NCBI GenBank assembly: GCA_034769895.1
Contig: CM068367.1
Coordinates: 1,315,921,046-1,315,985,045, forward strand
Direction: 5' to 3'
DNA length: 64,000 nucleotides
Origin: Magicicada septendecula
Lineage: Eukaryota; Arthropoda; Insecta; Hemiptera; Cicadidae
Shown here: piece after piece, positions 21,036-31,714 of the stretch
Layout of the letters: the number at the start of each line of letters is the position of its first letter
Numbering within the stretch: the first letter of the stretch is position 1
Translations under genes and position numbers: made by a program
Notes under the pieces: generated by a model
Seen by the model: the letters and a program-made list of their open reading frames with translations, nothing else
Database searches by the model: none
What the model was told of the DNA's origin: nothing

Positions 21036-22558
21036 TTGTGGCGGGTAGTAGAGGATTTTAGAGGACTGTTTGCCGATGTACCAGGGAGGGCTAGAAACTA
21101 TGAATGTGAATTAAAGGTAAGGGAACACGCGCCCTACGTACAAAGAAGTTATTCGGTGCCATATTTGAAGAGAAGAGCGGTTCAGATTGAGTTAGATAAA
21201 ATATTAGAGGGGGATATAATTGAGCGATCCGTATCACCATATTCTAACCCTTTGGTAGTAGTGATTAAAAAAGATGGTAGGGTCAGGCTATGTTTAGATG
21301 CCCGTAAAATTAATCAAATAATTATTCCAGACCGGGAGTCACCCGAAGCAATTGAGGAAATTTTTGAGAAATTTAGTGGTGTAAAGTATATGACCTCATT
21401 AGACCTAACCGCAGGATATTGGCAAGTTCCGTTAGCAGCGAATAGTACAAAATATACAGCTTTCTTGTTCAACGGAAAAAATTATCAATTCAAACGGTTA
21501 CCATTCGGACTTAACACCAGCGTTGCCAGCTTCATTAAATGCTTAGACGAGATATTGCAACCCAAAAATTTAGATTTTTTAACTATTTACGTAAACGATA
21601 TTTTAATAGCATCAAGAACTTTTGAAGAACATATAGAACACACAGAATATGTTTTAAATAAATTGTATCTAGGTGGGTTGACGGTGAATTGGGAGAAGTC
21701 AAGTTTTTTGCAGAAAGAAATATATTTTTTGTGGTTTATTATTACACCTGAGGGCATTCAAGCCAATCCAGATAAGGTAGAGTCTATATTGAAGTTCCCA
21801 GAACCAAGAAATATTAAACAATTACAGAGTTTTTTAGGTTTATATAATTTTTATTAAAAATTTCAGCGTAATTATGCACACATAACCGCAAAGTTGAGTA
21901 AAGTGCTGCAGAAAAATAAACAATGGAAATGGAGTGAAACTGAGAGGGATGCTTTTAACGAGATAAAGGAGAAGTTTGTAAGTATGGTGATGATGACTCA
22001 TCCTAATTTTGAACGTAAATTTTACTTGCAGACCGACGCTAGTAACATCACATCGGGTGCAGAGCTGTACCAGGACGACGACGAAAAGGAGCATCACACC
22101 ATCGCTTTCGCCAGTCGTACCTTATTAGCAACCGAAAGGAATTATACTACAACAGAAAAGGAGCTGCTCAGTATAGTCTTCGTGGTCAAGAATTCAGAAC
22201 ATACCTGCTGGGAAACACCACAATCATCAGGACTGACCATAAGGCATTGTCTTTCCTAAACACCTGTAAACTCACGCACAGCAGACTAACAAGGTGGGTA
22301 CTAGCTCTACAAGAATATAATTTCTCTTGGGAGTATATAAAAGGGGTAGAGAACAGGGTACCTGACACATTATCATGGGTAGATACAGAGGGGAATAGAA
22401 TGGGTAGAGACATAAAAGAAATTGAAATTTACCGGTTATCAAGGGAGGACAGACTGTTTGGGAAGGAACTAAAAAATATAAATATAATGCAGAGGGCAGA
22501 TGCTAAATTAAATAAGATAATAACTAGTGTAGTCAGATTTAGATGCGTTAGGTTATAG
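21036..22558 (+). pseudogene. pol: Reverse transcriptase and RNase H of B, catalytic residue lost
   Basis: RT motifs: RLCLDARKIN, TSLDLTAGYWQVPL, FKRLPFGLN. The palm motif reads YVND instead of YVDD, so one catalytic Asp has become Asn. A TAA after GLYNFY (about 21855) interrupts the thumb/connection; the next frame (from about 21860) gives RNase H (FYLQTDASN, FASRTLLATERNYTTTEKE). A frameshift near 22190 leads to RTDHKALSFLNTCKLTHSR and ends at 22558. Domain order and spacing match Ty3/gypsy Pol and parallel G1. The copy cannot be active itself. Confidence 0.87.
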
Positions 22559-23113
22559 GCAGTATTTTCAGGTTTTCAAGGGGAGCTTGTTTAAAAAAGT
22601 AGAGGGGAGAAAAGGGATTGGAGGTTAGTTATACCTGAAGGGTTGATAGATAAAATAGTATGGGACTGTCATTATAGATATGGTCATTTCGGAGCAAAGA
22701 AGTGTGTGTGTGTGTGTGTTGAGAGAGTCTTGTATATTTAAGAATATGGAGAGAGAAGAGTAAGAAAAATATTGAAAAGTTGTGTACTGTGTCAGAAATC
22801 TAAAATAGTAAATTATCGATTGGAAGGGGAATTAAACTATATCAAAGTAGAAAAACCATTTGACTTAGTAGCAGTAGATCTGTATGGCCCTTTGCCAAAG
22901 GGTAGGGGAGGGGTAATATTTTTTGTAGTGCTAGATACATTTTCCAAATATGTAAGGCTATATAGTGTGAAGCGAGTGACGAGTAAGGTGCTGAGCGAAA
23001 AGATCACACGCGACTACATGATCAATGTGGGAAAGCCGAAGGTGGTACTATCCGACCATGGACCGCAATTCATCAGTGGGAAGTGGCGCCAGACTCTTGG
23101 ATGGGAAGGAATC
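22559..23113 (+). pseudogene. pol: Integrase of B, N-terminal half
   Basis: The zinc-binding HHCC region reads CHYRYGHFG (near 22670-22695) and, after a disrupting (TG)n tract at 22703-22721 and frame changes, CVLCQK (from 22781). The core domain begins with AVDLYGPLP (first Asp) and LSDHGPQF (second Asp). The gene is then cut at 23113 by the insertion of N3. The 4-bp AATC (23110-23113) is duplicated at 30643-30646, and the frame resumes there. Confidence 0.87.
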
Positions 23114-24319
23114 TGTAGCGGGTCATTTTTGGGTGTTTTTATTTTTAACCGTTTGGGGCATTATTATATTTTTACTTATTTCGTTTTCGGGCGGACTGGT
23201 ATAATAAATTTGCAAAAACTGTAATTGTATTGTGCAACGTTATTGTCCAAGCAACAGCACGAGGTTGAGAAACAGCGTTTGGAACAAAAGCGACGCGCAA
23301 TTTCAGTGGTGTAACACGGCAGAAGAATTTACCTCCCCCAAAATTCTAAGAACTCTGTGCATGTGTTTTGACGCCCGTATGCAACTCAGCCGGGCGGGGA
23401 TCGGCACTGACGCCGTGAGTGACACCGCAGTTGAGACCAACATGGCGCTGGGACGAGAAGTTATTAGTTCCAAGTGACCGGCTACCGGAAAACAGCGTCA
23501 AACTCCGCCTACTGTGAGCGACATCAGCAGAGCAGATGCCAATATCGGCCTCTGGACACACACACATGCCAGTTATAATCCATGCATAAAATGGTTATGC
23601 CACCGCAATTAATCACCAACGGCGACTAAAACCGGATGGCCGTGACTGCTCATTTCCCGCGACTCGAGGAAACACATTGGACAGTTCGTCACTGACTGTG
23701 TCGGCGCCGACACGCAAGCTAAATATGCTCATATAATTTCATTAGTATTTGATAATGAAAGTGAAGTAGTCATGTTCTAAAACCAGTGACAGGATGGGAG
23801 GAGAGTTGTAGAACAATAATATCCAAATTTGTGATTCAGTTTCGTCCTTTTCGAGACGTTTTCGACCTACCGCGGGCTGGCCACGAGGTCACAGAAGAAC
23901 GCGTTGCCGGTAGTGATCTAAAATCATGTATTCAATCGGGTAAATGGGGGTTTTATAATGGAATGTGAGTAGTGAGTGTGCAATGCTGGGCTGTTCTGTG
24001 TTTATGTGTGAAATATATAATTGTTTGTATCTGTATAAAGGATAAGGTAAGCCATAGTCGGTAAGGTGCAAGAGTTGCACAACATGTAACACGAAGTTTT
24101 ATCAATTCAACATTTCTTATTAATAAAAAATCTAATTTCTCTTCCATACAATTGAGAGTTAAATTTTTTTCAAGGCCTTAATTCGTTTATGTACTGTCAG
24201 AGTTCGTCGAACGAAATGGGTTAGTCCACACTATGCGATCCGGTCAGATCAAGTTGAAAGGTAAGTGGGAGTTGTAATTTGAATAAATTTAATATTACCA
24301 AAAGAATATAAAAGTTACA
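23114..24319 (+). repeat. 5' LTR of N3
   Basis: Starts TGTAGCGGGTC and ends AAAGTTACA. A splice donor AAAG/GTAAGT at 24261 lies 58 bp before the LTR end. The next bases (TGGTACAAGTGACCAGG from 24322) occupy the primer-binding-site position, but I cannot assign the tRNA. Short open frames inside the LTR repeat in both copies and are not considered genes. Confidence 0.93.
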
Positions 24320-24492
24320 ATTGGTACAAGTGACCAGGATGTAATATAACAAAAAAGTTATTACAACGGCCTACATGTGACAGTACATTGAACGGAATAC
24401 GGTCGTGAAAGTAAACTGATGTTGTAATATCAGTTTTGAAAAAAGACTAATCATTGGTAGTTGTTACGTAAGACAAAATAGATGAAATAAAA

Positions 24493-25767
24493 ATGTCTGA
24501 AAACACAGAGAAGAGCAGTATAATAAATTCAATTATGAGGGAAAGTGGCCTTGAGTCGCAATTGCTGGATGAAAGTGGTATGTTGAGGGGGGAGACGGGT
24601 GCTGTTACAGAAACAGCTGGCGGCAGTAATGTAATAGTTCATTCCACTCCGATTGCGTCTCAACCACAAGCAAGCGAAACAGATGCTGATTCGGGGATCC
24701 AGTTGACCCCCGTTTCAATTAATAAAAGTAAACAATCAGAGGAAACAAATATGATGAGTATTATGCTCAGTCAATTCGAAAGAATGAATAATAATTTTGA
24801 GACCAAATTTGAAATTTTAAGTAACGAATTCAAAGAGCAGAAAATAAAATGCGAACAGCAGAATATTAAAAACGATATTATTTTTAATGAAATTAAAGAA
24901 CAGAATATTCAGTTTCAGCAAAATATAAATATAAAATTTGACGAGTTGATAAATAACATACAAGACAAGAATGTATGTCTTGAAAATGTCAATGAAATGA
25001 CAAGAAACAGTCTGAATAAAGTAGAATCAAGTAAGAATAATACAAACGAAAGTTGTAATGACAGTGTTGTGTTAGGTAATGAATTAATAAATAATAATGA
25101 TGTTGAGAATAATGAGCATAATAATGTAGTCGAGAAATTGGTATCTGAGAGTACTAATGAAGTTGTAGAATGTGATTATGAGATGTTAGTGTGTGTTAAC
25201 GAGTTAGAGAGAGAGTGGAAAGAGAGTTATATTATGGGTATGAAACAGGGGGTAAATTATTTACGAGGTAGAATGGGGGGTGAAGGAAGACCTTCACGTA
25301 TATATTGTGTAGACCAGTGGGCTACAAATAATTGTTTTTTGAAGTTTTTTGTTTTTCCTGTAGAAGTCAGGAAAGATTTAATTGAATTTATACCCTCTGT
25401 CTGTAATACTTTTGAGAGTGTGATTTGGGGTTATGAAGAAAGAGATGTAAACAGAGAATTGTGTGTTAATGAAGGAACAGAATTATATAACTTAAATAGA
25501 AAGTATGATGAATGGAAGGAAAGTTTAGAAGTATATGTGAATGATAATGATTACAATGATGTAATAAAAATAATTAACCCAATAGTTAATGATTTTACTG
25601 ATGGAGACTTGATAAAAATACCTAACGTAGACTGGTTTAACGAATATTTGAATAAGTTGATTGCAGTAGGTTTTTCTGGTTACAACACACAAAACAGTCA
25701 TTTGTGTGCTGATAAAATTGAACGATGTTATGTAGAACCAAGGTTGATTTGGAACGATGGAGGTTAA
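24493..25767 (+). CDS. N3 ORF: Gag-like N-terminus plus unrecognised C-terminal domain
   Basis: A single intact 424-codon frame starts at ATG 24493, 173 bp after the LTR. Residues ~15-80 closely match the N-terminus of B Gag (shared ESGLE-Q-LDESG, DSGIQLTPVS, KQSE). Residues ~85-190 are Asn/Glu/Lys-rich and coiled-coil-like. From about residue 230 a distinct domain begins that B Gag lacks. It contains SVIWGYEER, DGDLIKIPNVDW and the terminal CYVEPRLIWNDGG. The same domain, diverged, ends the N4 ORF (SVIWCYDDER, CYLKPRLIFDDGG). There is no capsid motif, zinc finger or enzyme motif. I do not recognise the domain. Survival of the full frame, and of a homologous domain in a second element, suggests selection on the protein, perhaps as a packaging or Gag-interacting factor (inference). 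Confidence 0.8.
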   Translation: MSENTEKSSIINSIMRESGLESQLLDESGMLRGETGAVTETAGGSNVIVHSTPIASQPQASETDADSGIQLTPVSINKSKQSEETNMMSIMLSQFERMNNNFETKFEILSNEFKEQKIKCEQQNIKNDIIFNEIKEQNIQFQQNINIKFDELINNIQDKNVCLENVNEMTRNSLNKVESSKNNTNESCNDSVVLGNELINNNDVENNEHNNVVEKLVSESTNEVVECDYEMLVCVNELEREWKESYIMGMKQGVNYLRGRMGGEGRPSRIYCVDQWATNNCFLKFFVFPVEVRKDLIEFIPSVCNTFESVIWGYEERDVNRELCVNEGTELYNLNRKYDEWKESLEVYVNDNDYNDVIKIINPIVNDFTDGDLIKIPNVDWFNEYLNKLIAVGFSGYNTQNSHLCADKIERCYVEPRLIWNDGG

Positions 25768-26560
25768 ACTATTAAAACAATAAAAGACAGTATAAATATT
25801 TTGTTTTAATGGTTCTGACATGGCAAATCTGGACAAATGAAGTGCGGAAAAAACTGAATAATAAATAACAAGAGTTTGTAAATAATATAGTGAATTCATT
25901 GTGTGTATTATGAAACGTTAAGTAAACAATGTGTGTATGTAAGATGATTTTTGTGATAATAATATTGAAATACTTGCAATTTAAATAAATAAACCAAATT
26001 AATTTTGAAAACAAGTAATCAGAGAATTATAATTGTTTGGATGGTAATGAATTCTATATTGTTAATAATTAATTTAATTAAAATAATTTGATATATTTTA
26101 AATATTTTAATTGATTATGTAAATGTAGTATAATTAAATTTTGTGTAAATTCAATTTGTTTTACGAGATGGAAATTTGGTAATGAATGATAAATTATTTA
26201 ATTGAAGCTAATAAATTTTGTGAAATGTTTCAGAGATGATGGTGATTATGTTTTGTGTGTATATCGTGTTAAATGGAGTGTAAGTATGAAAATTTTATAA
26301 TCATGTATAATAATAAAAAATGTTTACAGGTGTGATTGAGGTGTTAAAGCAATCATTGTGTTGAATAAATATGATAATTAAAAATTTTTTATAATAAATG
26401 AAAAATGATATATAATGATTATTAAATAATAAATTTTGAAAATTTCAAGAAAGTTAAACGGTAAAAGGTTATGAATGGGTTAAATGAGTGTTGATGCAGA
26501 TATTATATGATAATGTATATAAAAATTTTAATTAGTTGTCAATTGTAATTAGTTATTAAG
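25768..26560 (+). other. AT-rich untranslated region of N3
   Basis: No ORF or clear structure; low-complexity AT-rich sequence between the ORF stop and the structured region. Confidence 0.5.
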
Positions 26561-27180
26561 TGGCTACTGTGGGGGTGGCCTGTGCTCTCACAAGTAGCGA
26601 AAAGGGTTGGGGGTAGCAGTGAGTGTTACCTCCATCGGAGGCCAAACTGGCGATAAATGTGCGGCACACCTTATCCGTGTAAAGAAAAAAAATTTTACAC
26701 ACAATACTAAATAACGTATCGCACATAATAATATTGATGTAAAACAGGCAGTGAAATTAGAGTTAGATTTCCTCGACTTTTCGGGCGGTTACTGTCTTAC
26801 CAGCACTAACCGTGGTTTTGGCTAGCGGCCAGCTATGGTCATACCAAGTCCCTTGACCATAGCTGACTTGAAATTGGTATATATTTGAAATTCAATGGGG
26901 GGACATTAGAGGAAATCTCCGGAACTAGGGAACAGCGGCTGCCACTCTGTTCGAGGAGGAACAGCAAGACCGGTGGCAGATCCGTTTTTAAGGGTGTATG
27001 ATTTTATAACAAGAACATGATGATGTTCACAAATTTTAAACTTAACAGCGGAAGCAGAGACGCGGAGAGGTAAACCCTGCTCCAAAATATACAGTCTCTG
27101 TGGAAGCGAAAGGGCGAGACAGTCCTCCATAATCTGAAATAGTGTGTGTGGCTGGGAGGTGACGTAAAGGAGTCACGAAT
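26561..27180 (+). ncRNA. Structured RNA region of N3 (homologous in B and N4)
   Basis: A GC-richer island in AT-rich surroundings with a series of helices: AGCTATGGTC 26831-26840 / GACCATAGCT 26855-26864; CTGCCAC 26939-26945 / GTGGCAG 26973-26979 enclosing CTGTTC 26947 / GAACAG 26959; GAACAT 27013 / ATGTTC 27023 with loop GATG; CAGAGAC 27055-27061 / GTCTCTG 27094-27100. The homologous region of B keeps these pairings with different bases. It lies ~1 kb after the ORF and ~2.3 kb before the 3' LTR, in sense orientation, so it is part of the genomic RNA. A role in export, packaging or dimerisation is possible but unproven. Confidence 0.78.
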
Positions 27181-28756
27181 TTAAAATTTTATGACAAAAG
27201 TTTTTGCGTATTCAAAGTTTAATCCAATCAAAAATGCTTGTGCTCTGTCCACATAATTATATGCTCAGACTCGTAAATTAAGGTGTTCATGCTATAATTT
27301 TAAGTGTATTATATTATTGTTGTCTATTAGATAAGCATTGATAAGAATATGTAATTTTATTATGTGTGTATTTGTTTAAGCCAATAAGTAAATCGTCTGG
27401 CAGGTTAACATAAGCATCAGAATCAGAGAAATGGGAAACAATGAGGTGAGAAGGGAGAATAAATAAAAATAAATATGTATATTCCATGTAATTTGTTCAA
27501 TTTTAAGATGTGTTTTTATTATGTTAGGATATCAGCTGATCAGCAATAACGTCACTGGTATATTGATTGGTAAATGTTACAAGTAATTAATGTTTAACGT
27601 ATTACAGATATTTTGAAGGAAAGATAAAAAGAATATGAGAAATAAAATAACAATAATTTATGCAAAGTATTAAGAGATAATTCATGGGTGATGAATATTT
27701 TATGGGACAAATATATCTGTCCCAATTGAATTCCAAGTGAAGTTGAAATAATGAATATGATGTAATGTTGTTTTTGAGTTAATGTATGTTATAGAAGTTG
27801 GTGAAGTATTAATGTTGACACAGTTGTGGAGAATTTATGTAGAGTTTTGAATGATATATATTTATGTTTATAATTAATGAGGTTATTTTGTGTATTTGTA
27901 GTAATGTAATGAGATTGAGATTTTTGGGGATGGCAATTTTGTATTAGAGGGTAGTGTATTTGGGGAGTCCGCAACAAGGGTTGGGACGGGAATTGGAATA
28001 GATTTTCGTGAGGAGGGGCCGCCTTAGGTAGAATCCGGGCCGCCAGATAAGGGAATGAGTTTTGGGAAGGAAACACGTATCCTATATACAAAGGGTTGGA
28101 GAGTATTTTTTTTAATAATGTAGAGAAGGCGGCGAATTGTGTTAAATGATAAGTTGGGATTTAGAATGTCCTGATTAGTAGATATTTTGATAGAGATGGG
28201 TGTCATGATAATTGAGTTGATTAATATTAGAGTCAGAGGGAGAAAGTTTATATATGTATAGAGATCTAATACGGTAATTGAGAATAAATAATTTACATCA
28301 CCCCCAGTAAGGTAGAATTAACTGTTAACTAAAGAGAGGAATTTATAATAAAGAATGTACAATTGTTTTTTCAACCAGTGACAGAATTTTGATAGAAGTG
28401 AAAATAATGTCAAGTTGATGATTATTTGTAATAATATTTTGTTCATATTAAATATTTTGTTTTATTATGTTCACATTTCAAGTTAGGATATTACAGATAT
28501 TCAAAGTGTTTTCAGAACTTATATATAACATATGTAGGTCAAGGGTTTTGGACTTGACCTACTTTCGATCAGCTGATGAGGTCATACACCTACTAAGCTT
28601 GTATAGTAGGAATCCAATTTTAATTTGTTTGTTTGATTAATTCAAACCAATATTTGAATAATTTTAATAGATGTTATTTAATAAATAAATTTAATAAAAT
28701 TCATTAATGAATAAATTAAAATTTTTTTTTTTGAATTTTAAAATTTTGAAAATTTT

Positions 28757-28787
<31 letters not shown>

Positions 28788-29089
28788 CTTGATTTTTCGC
28801 CTGCCAGCGAGTGAATATTTTAGATAATGATTTTATTATGTGTGCATTAACCATGTTTATTTTATTGTATTACATTTTATTGGTAGACTATAAGTGATTC
28901 TCCATGTTAGAATAGAAATGTTTATATTAGTAGAAATGTCTAGGTTAAGTCAATTGTAACAAAAATTAGAAAAAAGAGGAAGAGAATTTTTTGATAAAAG
29001 ATTATTTTTTTTGAATTTTGAATTTTTTAAATTTTTAGTAAATTTTTTTTTTTTTTATGTGTTATGATAACATGTAATGTTAGTATGTG
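27181..29089 (+). other. AT-rich untranslated region of N3
   Basis: Mostly AT-rich with homopolymer A (28765-28787) and T runs. A short GC-richer patch lies at 27960-28060. No coding potential supported. Confidence 0.5.
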
Positions 29090-29436
29090 TGAGCCCAGTA
29101 TTTGCTAAAGGCAGCCCAGCTTGCAAAAAGGGGATCCATATCGGCGGAGGAGCTGGAATAATTTTAGCCAGGGATTGAGGATTTTTGGGGGTAGCATGTT
29201 AGAAGGCGAGGTGCGCCGTGGTGCGAGTCTGATCGATTTCTCGGTGTTGGGATCTCTAACAGAGAAGTCCAGTGATCTCGTTCAGATGAGTCCATGGTCG
29301 CTGAGCCAGGGGGGTCGTGTACCCATGAGAGTAAGAACCAGGGGGTTGTTGGCACCAGTTCCTCACCGGTCCTCTTCGGGGTTTATCGATGAGATTTCTT
29401 CTGTTGTGAACAGCAGAATTCTCATCGAGGGGGTAT
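29090..29436 (+). promoter_or_regulatory. Conserved 3' end of N3: hairpin plus polypurine tract
   Basis: Homologous to 16831-17209, 33530-33810 and (inverted) 53095-53300. It ends with a hairpin, CGATGAGA 29387-29394 / TCTCATCG 29420-29427, immediately followed by the polypurine tract GAGGGGGTAT that primes plus-strand synthesis, and then the LTR at 29437. Confidence 0.85.
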
Positions 29437-30642
29437 TGTAGCGGGTCATTTTTGGGTGTTTTTATTTTTAACCGTTTGGGGCATTATTATATTTTTACTT
29501 ATTTCGTTTTCGGGCGGACTGGTATAATAAATTTGCAAAAACTGTAATTGTATTGTGCAACGTTATTGTCCAAGCAACAGCATGAGGTTGAGAAACAGCG
29601 TTTGGAACAAAAGCGACGCGCAATTTCAGTGGTGTAACACGGCAGAAGAATTTACCTCCCCCAAAATTCTAAGAACTCTGTGCATGTGTTTTGACGCCCG
29701 TATGCAACTCAACCGGGCGGGGATCGGCACTGACGCCGTGAGTGACACCGCAGTTGAGACCAACATGGCGCTGGGACGAGAAGTTATTAGTTCCAAGTGA
29801 CCGGCTACCGGAAAACAGCGTCAAACTCCGCCTACTGTGAGCGACATCAGCAGAGCAGATGCCAATATCGGCCTCTGGACACACACACATGCCAGTTATA
29901 ATCCATGCATAAAATGGTTATGCCACCGCAATTAATCACCAACGGCGACTAAAACCGGATGGCCGTGACTGCTCATTTCCCGCGACTCGAGGAAACACAT
30001 TGGGCAGTTCGTCACTGACTGTGTCGGCGCCGACACGCGAGCTAAATATGCTCATATAATTTCATTAGTATTTGATAATGAAAGTGAAGTAGTCATGTTC
30101 TAAAACCAGTGACAGGATGGGAGGAGAGTTGTAGAACAATAATATCCAAATTTGTGATTCAGTTTCGTCCTTTTCGAGACGTTTTCGACCTACCGCGGGC
30201 TGGCCACGAGGTCACAGAAGAACGCGTTGCCGGTAGTGATCTAAAATCATGTATTCAATCGGGTAAATGGGGGTTTTATAATGGAATGTGAGTAGTGAGT
30301 GTGCAATGCTGGGCTGTTCTGTGTTTATGTGTGAAATATATAATTGTTTGTATCTGTATAAAGGATAAGGTAAGCCATAGTCGGTAAGGTGCAAGAGTTG
30401 CACAACATGTAACACGAAGTTTTATCAATTCAACATTTCTTATTAATAAAAAATCTAATTTCTCTTCCATACAATTGAGAGTTAAATTTTTTTCAAGGCC
30501 TTAATTCGTTTATGTACTGTCAGAGTTCGTCGAACGAAATGGGTTAGTCCACACTATGTGATCCGGTCAGATCAAGTTGAAAGGTAAGTGGGAGTTGTAA
30601 TTTGAATAAATTTAATATTACCAAAAGAATATAAAAGTTACA
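29437..30642 (+). repeat. 3' LTR of N3
   Basis: 1206 bp, ~99.6% identical to 23114-24319; the splice donor GTAAGT is at 30584. It is followed by the target duplication AATC (30643-30646) and the rest of the B integrase. Confidence 0.93.
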
Positions 30643-31210
30643 AATCATCCCAAAGCACACTGCCGTCTATCATCCACAATCCAACCAGGCAGAGAGAGTC
30701 ATGAGAGAGATAGGCCGGATATTAAGGGCATACTGTCATGCAAGACACAGCGAGTGGCCACTATATGTTCAGAAGACTGAAGACTGGCTAAACTGCACCA
30801 CCCACGAGTCAACAGGGTTCACACCTTACGAGTTAATACGAGGGACGCGTCCACCGAGGATTTTGGAGCAACTATTTGAGTATCCACCAGAAACCAATAT
30901 TATTGATCGTGATGTAAAACTTAGGCTGGCGAATGAAAGTTTATTAACGAAGGGAGAGAAGCGAAAACGGAGGCATGATATGAAAGGTAAGTGGATGAAG
31001 TATGAGATAGGACAGCTGGTATTAGTACGGCGACATGATTTGTCGAGTGCTCAGGACAAGGAGATCAAGAAGTTCTTCTTATTCCACGAAGGGCCTTATA
31101 AGGTAATAGAAGTTAAGATGAAGAATTCATATGTATTACAGAACAGAGAGACAAGGGTGATAGTAGGGACACACAATGCTACAAATTTGAAGTTGTATTG
31201 GTCATCGTAG
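30643..31210 (+). pseudogene. pol: Integrase of B, C-terminal half
   Basis: Continues from 23113 in the same frame once N3 and one copy of AATC are removed. It carries the catalytic Glu (NQAERVMREIGR) and a C-terminal domain with a GPY/F-like motif (HEGPYKVIEVK). It ends at TAG 31208-31210. This half is one open frame, and the D,D,E triad of the split gene is complete. Confidence 0.88.
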
Positions 31211-31280
31211 GAGTTTTAACAATGGTAGTCTTTTATATTAATGTATGTATGAAATTTAATTTGATGTTTTATGTTTCCAG

Positions 31281-31476
31281 AAGGGACTCTCCCCCATTTT
31301 TGGGCGATCACAGACTCACCACCTCTGATCGTAGGTTTTGGCAATCTGGAGGCGGACCATGGTTGGCGGTAGCCTCAACAACGGGGTGGAAGCAACGATG
31401 GTCTTACTCCACAAAAAGGTGTCAGTAGAAATTCTTTGCGTACAGGAACGGGGAGGACCCCTAGTTTCGTGGAAAG
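31281..31476 (+). other. Candidate exon in the 3' region of B
   Basis: A pyrimidine-rich acceptor (TTTTATGTTTCCAG, ending 31280) and a consensus donor (GGAAAG/GTAAGG, donor GT at 31477) enclose 196 bp of GC-richer sequence. No domain is recognisable. The last ~122 bp plus flank (31354-31497) are repeated at 32533-32676 with the donor preserved. Together with the donor in the LTRs this suggests spliced transcripts, but splicing is inferred only from motifs. Confidence 0.45.
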
Positions 31477-31714
31477 GTAAGGTAGATTCACATTAAAAAA
31501 AAAAAGTTTTGATGGTGGTAGTATTTTTCCACGAACCACAGTAGTTTTGTTTTAGAAATTGTGAAATAAAACGACCCAAAATTTTGTAACTTAAATTTAA
31601 CTTCTCAAGGAGTTATTCTCCTTTAGAAAACAGAAATGTATTTTATTTTAATGTAAACTTGATCTATTGTTGTACTTATTATCTTATCATAAAGAAGAGG
31701 TTAGTGAAAAGTGT

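Larger units (their letters stand above)
23114..30642 (+). mobile_element. Complete non-autonomous LTR element N3, TSD AATC
   Basis: 7529 bp with two 1206-bp LTRs (about five differences, ~99.6% identical) and the 4-bp target duplication AATC. It is inserted in the B integrase; excising it restores a continuous integrase frame. The interior (24320-29436) holds one 424-codon ORF and ~3.7 kb of non-coding DNA with a structured region, and no protease, RT, RNase H or integrase. High LTR identity means recent transposition, so enzymes must have been supplied in trans. Confidence 0.93.

Noticed and set aside
23232-24147. Open frames repeated at 29555-30470
   Set aside because: The repetition comes from the two N3 LTRs, not from a gene family.
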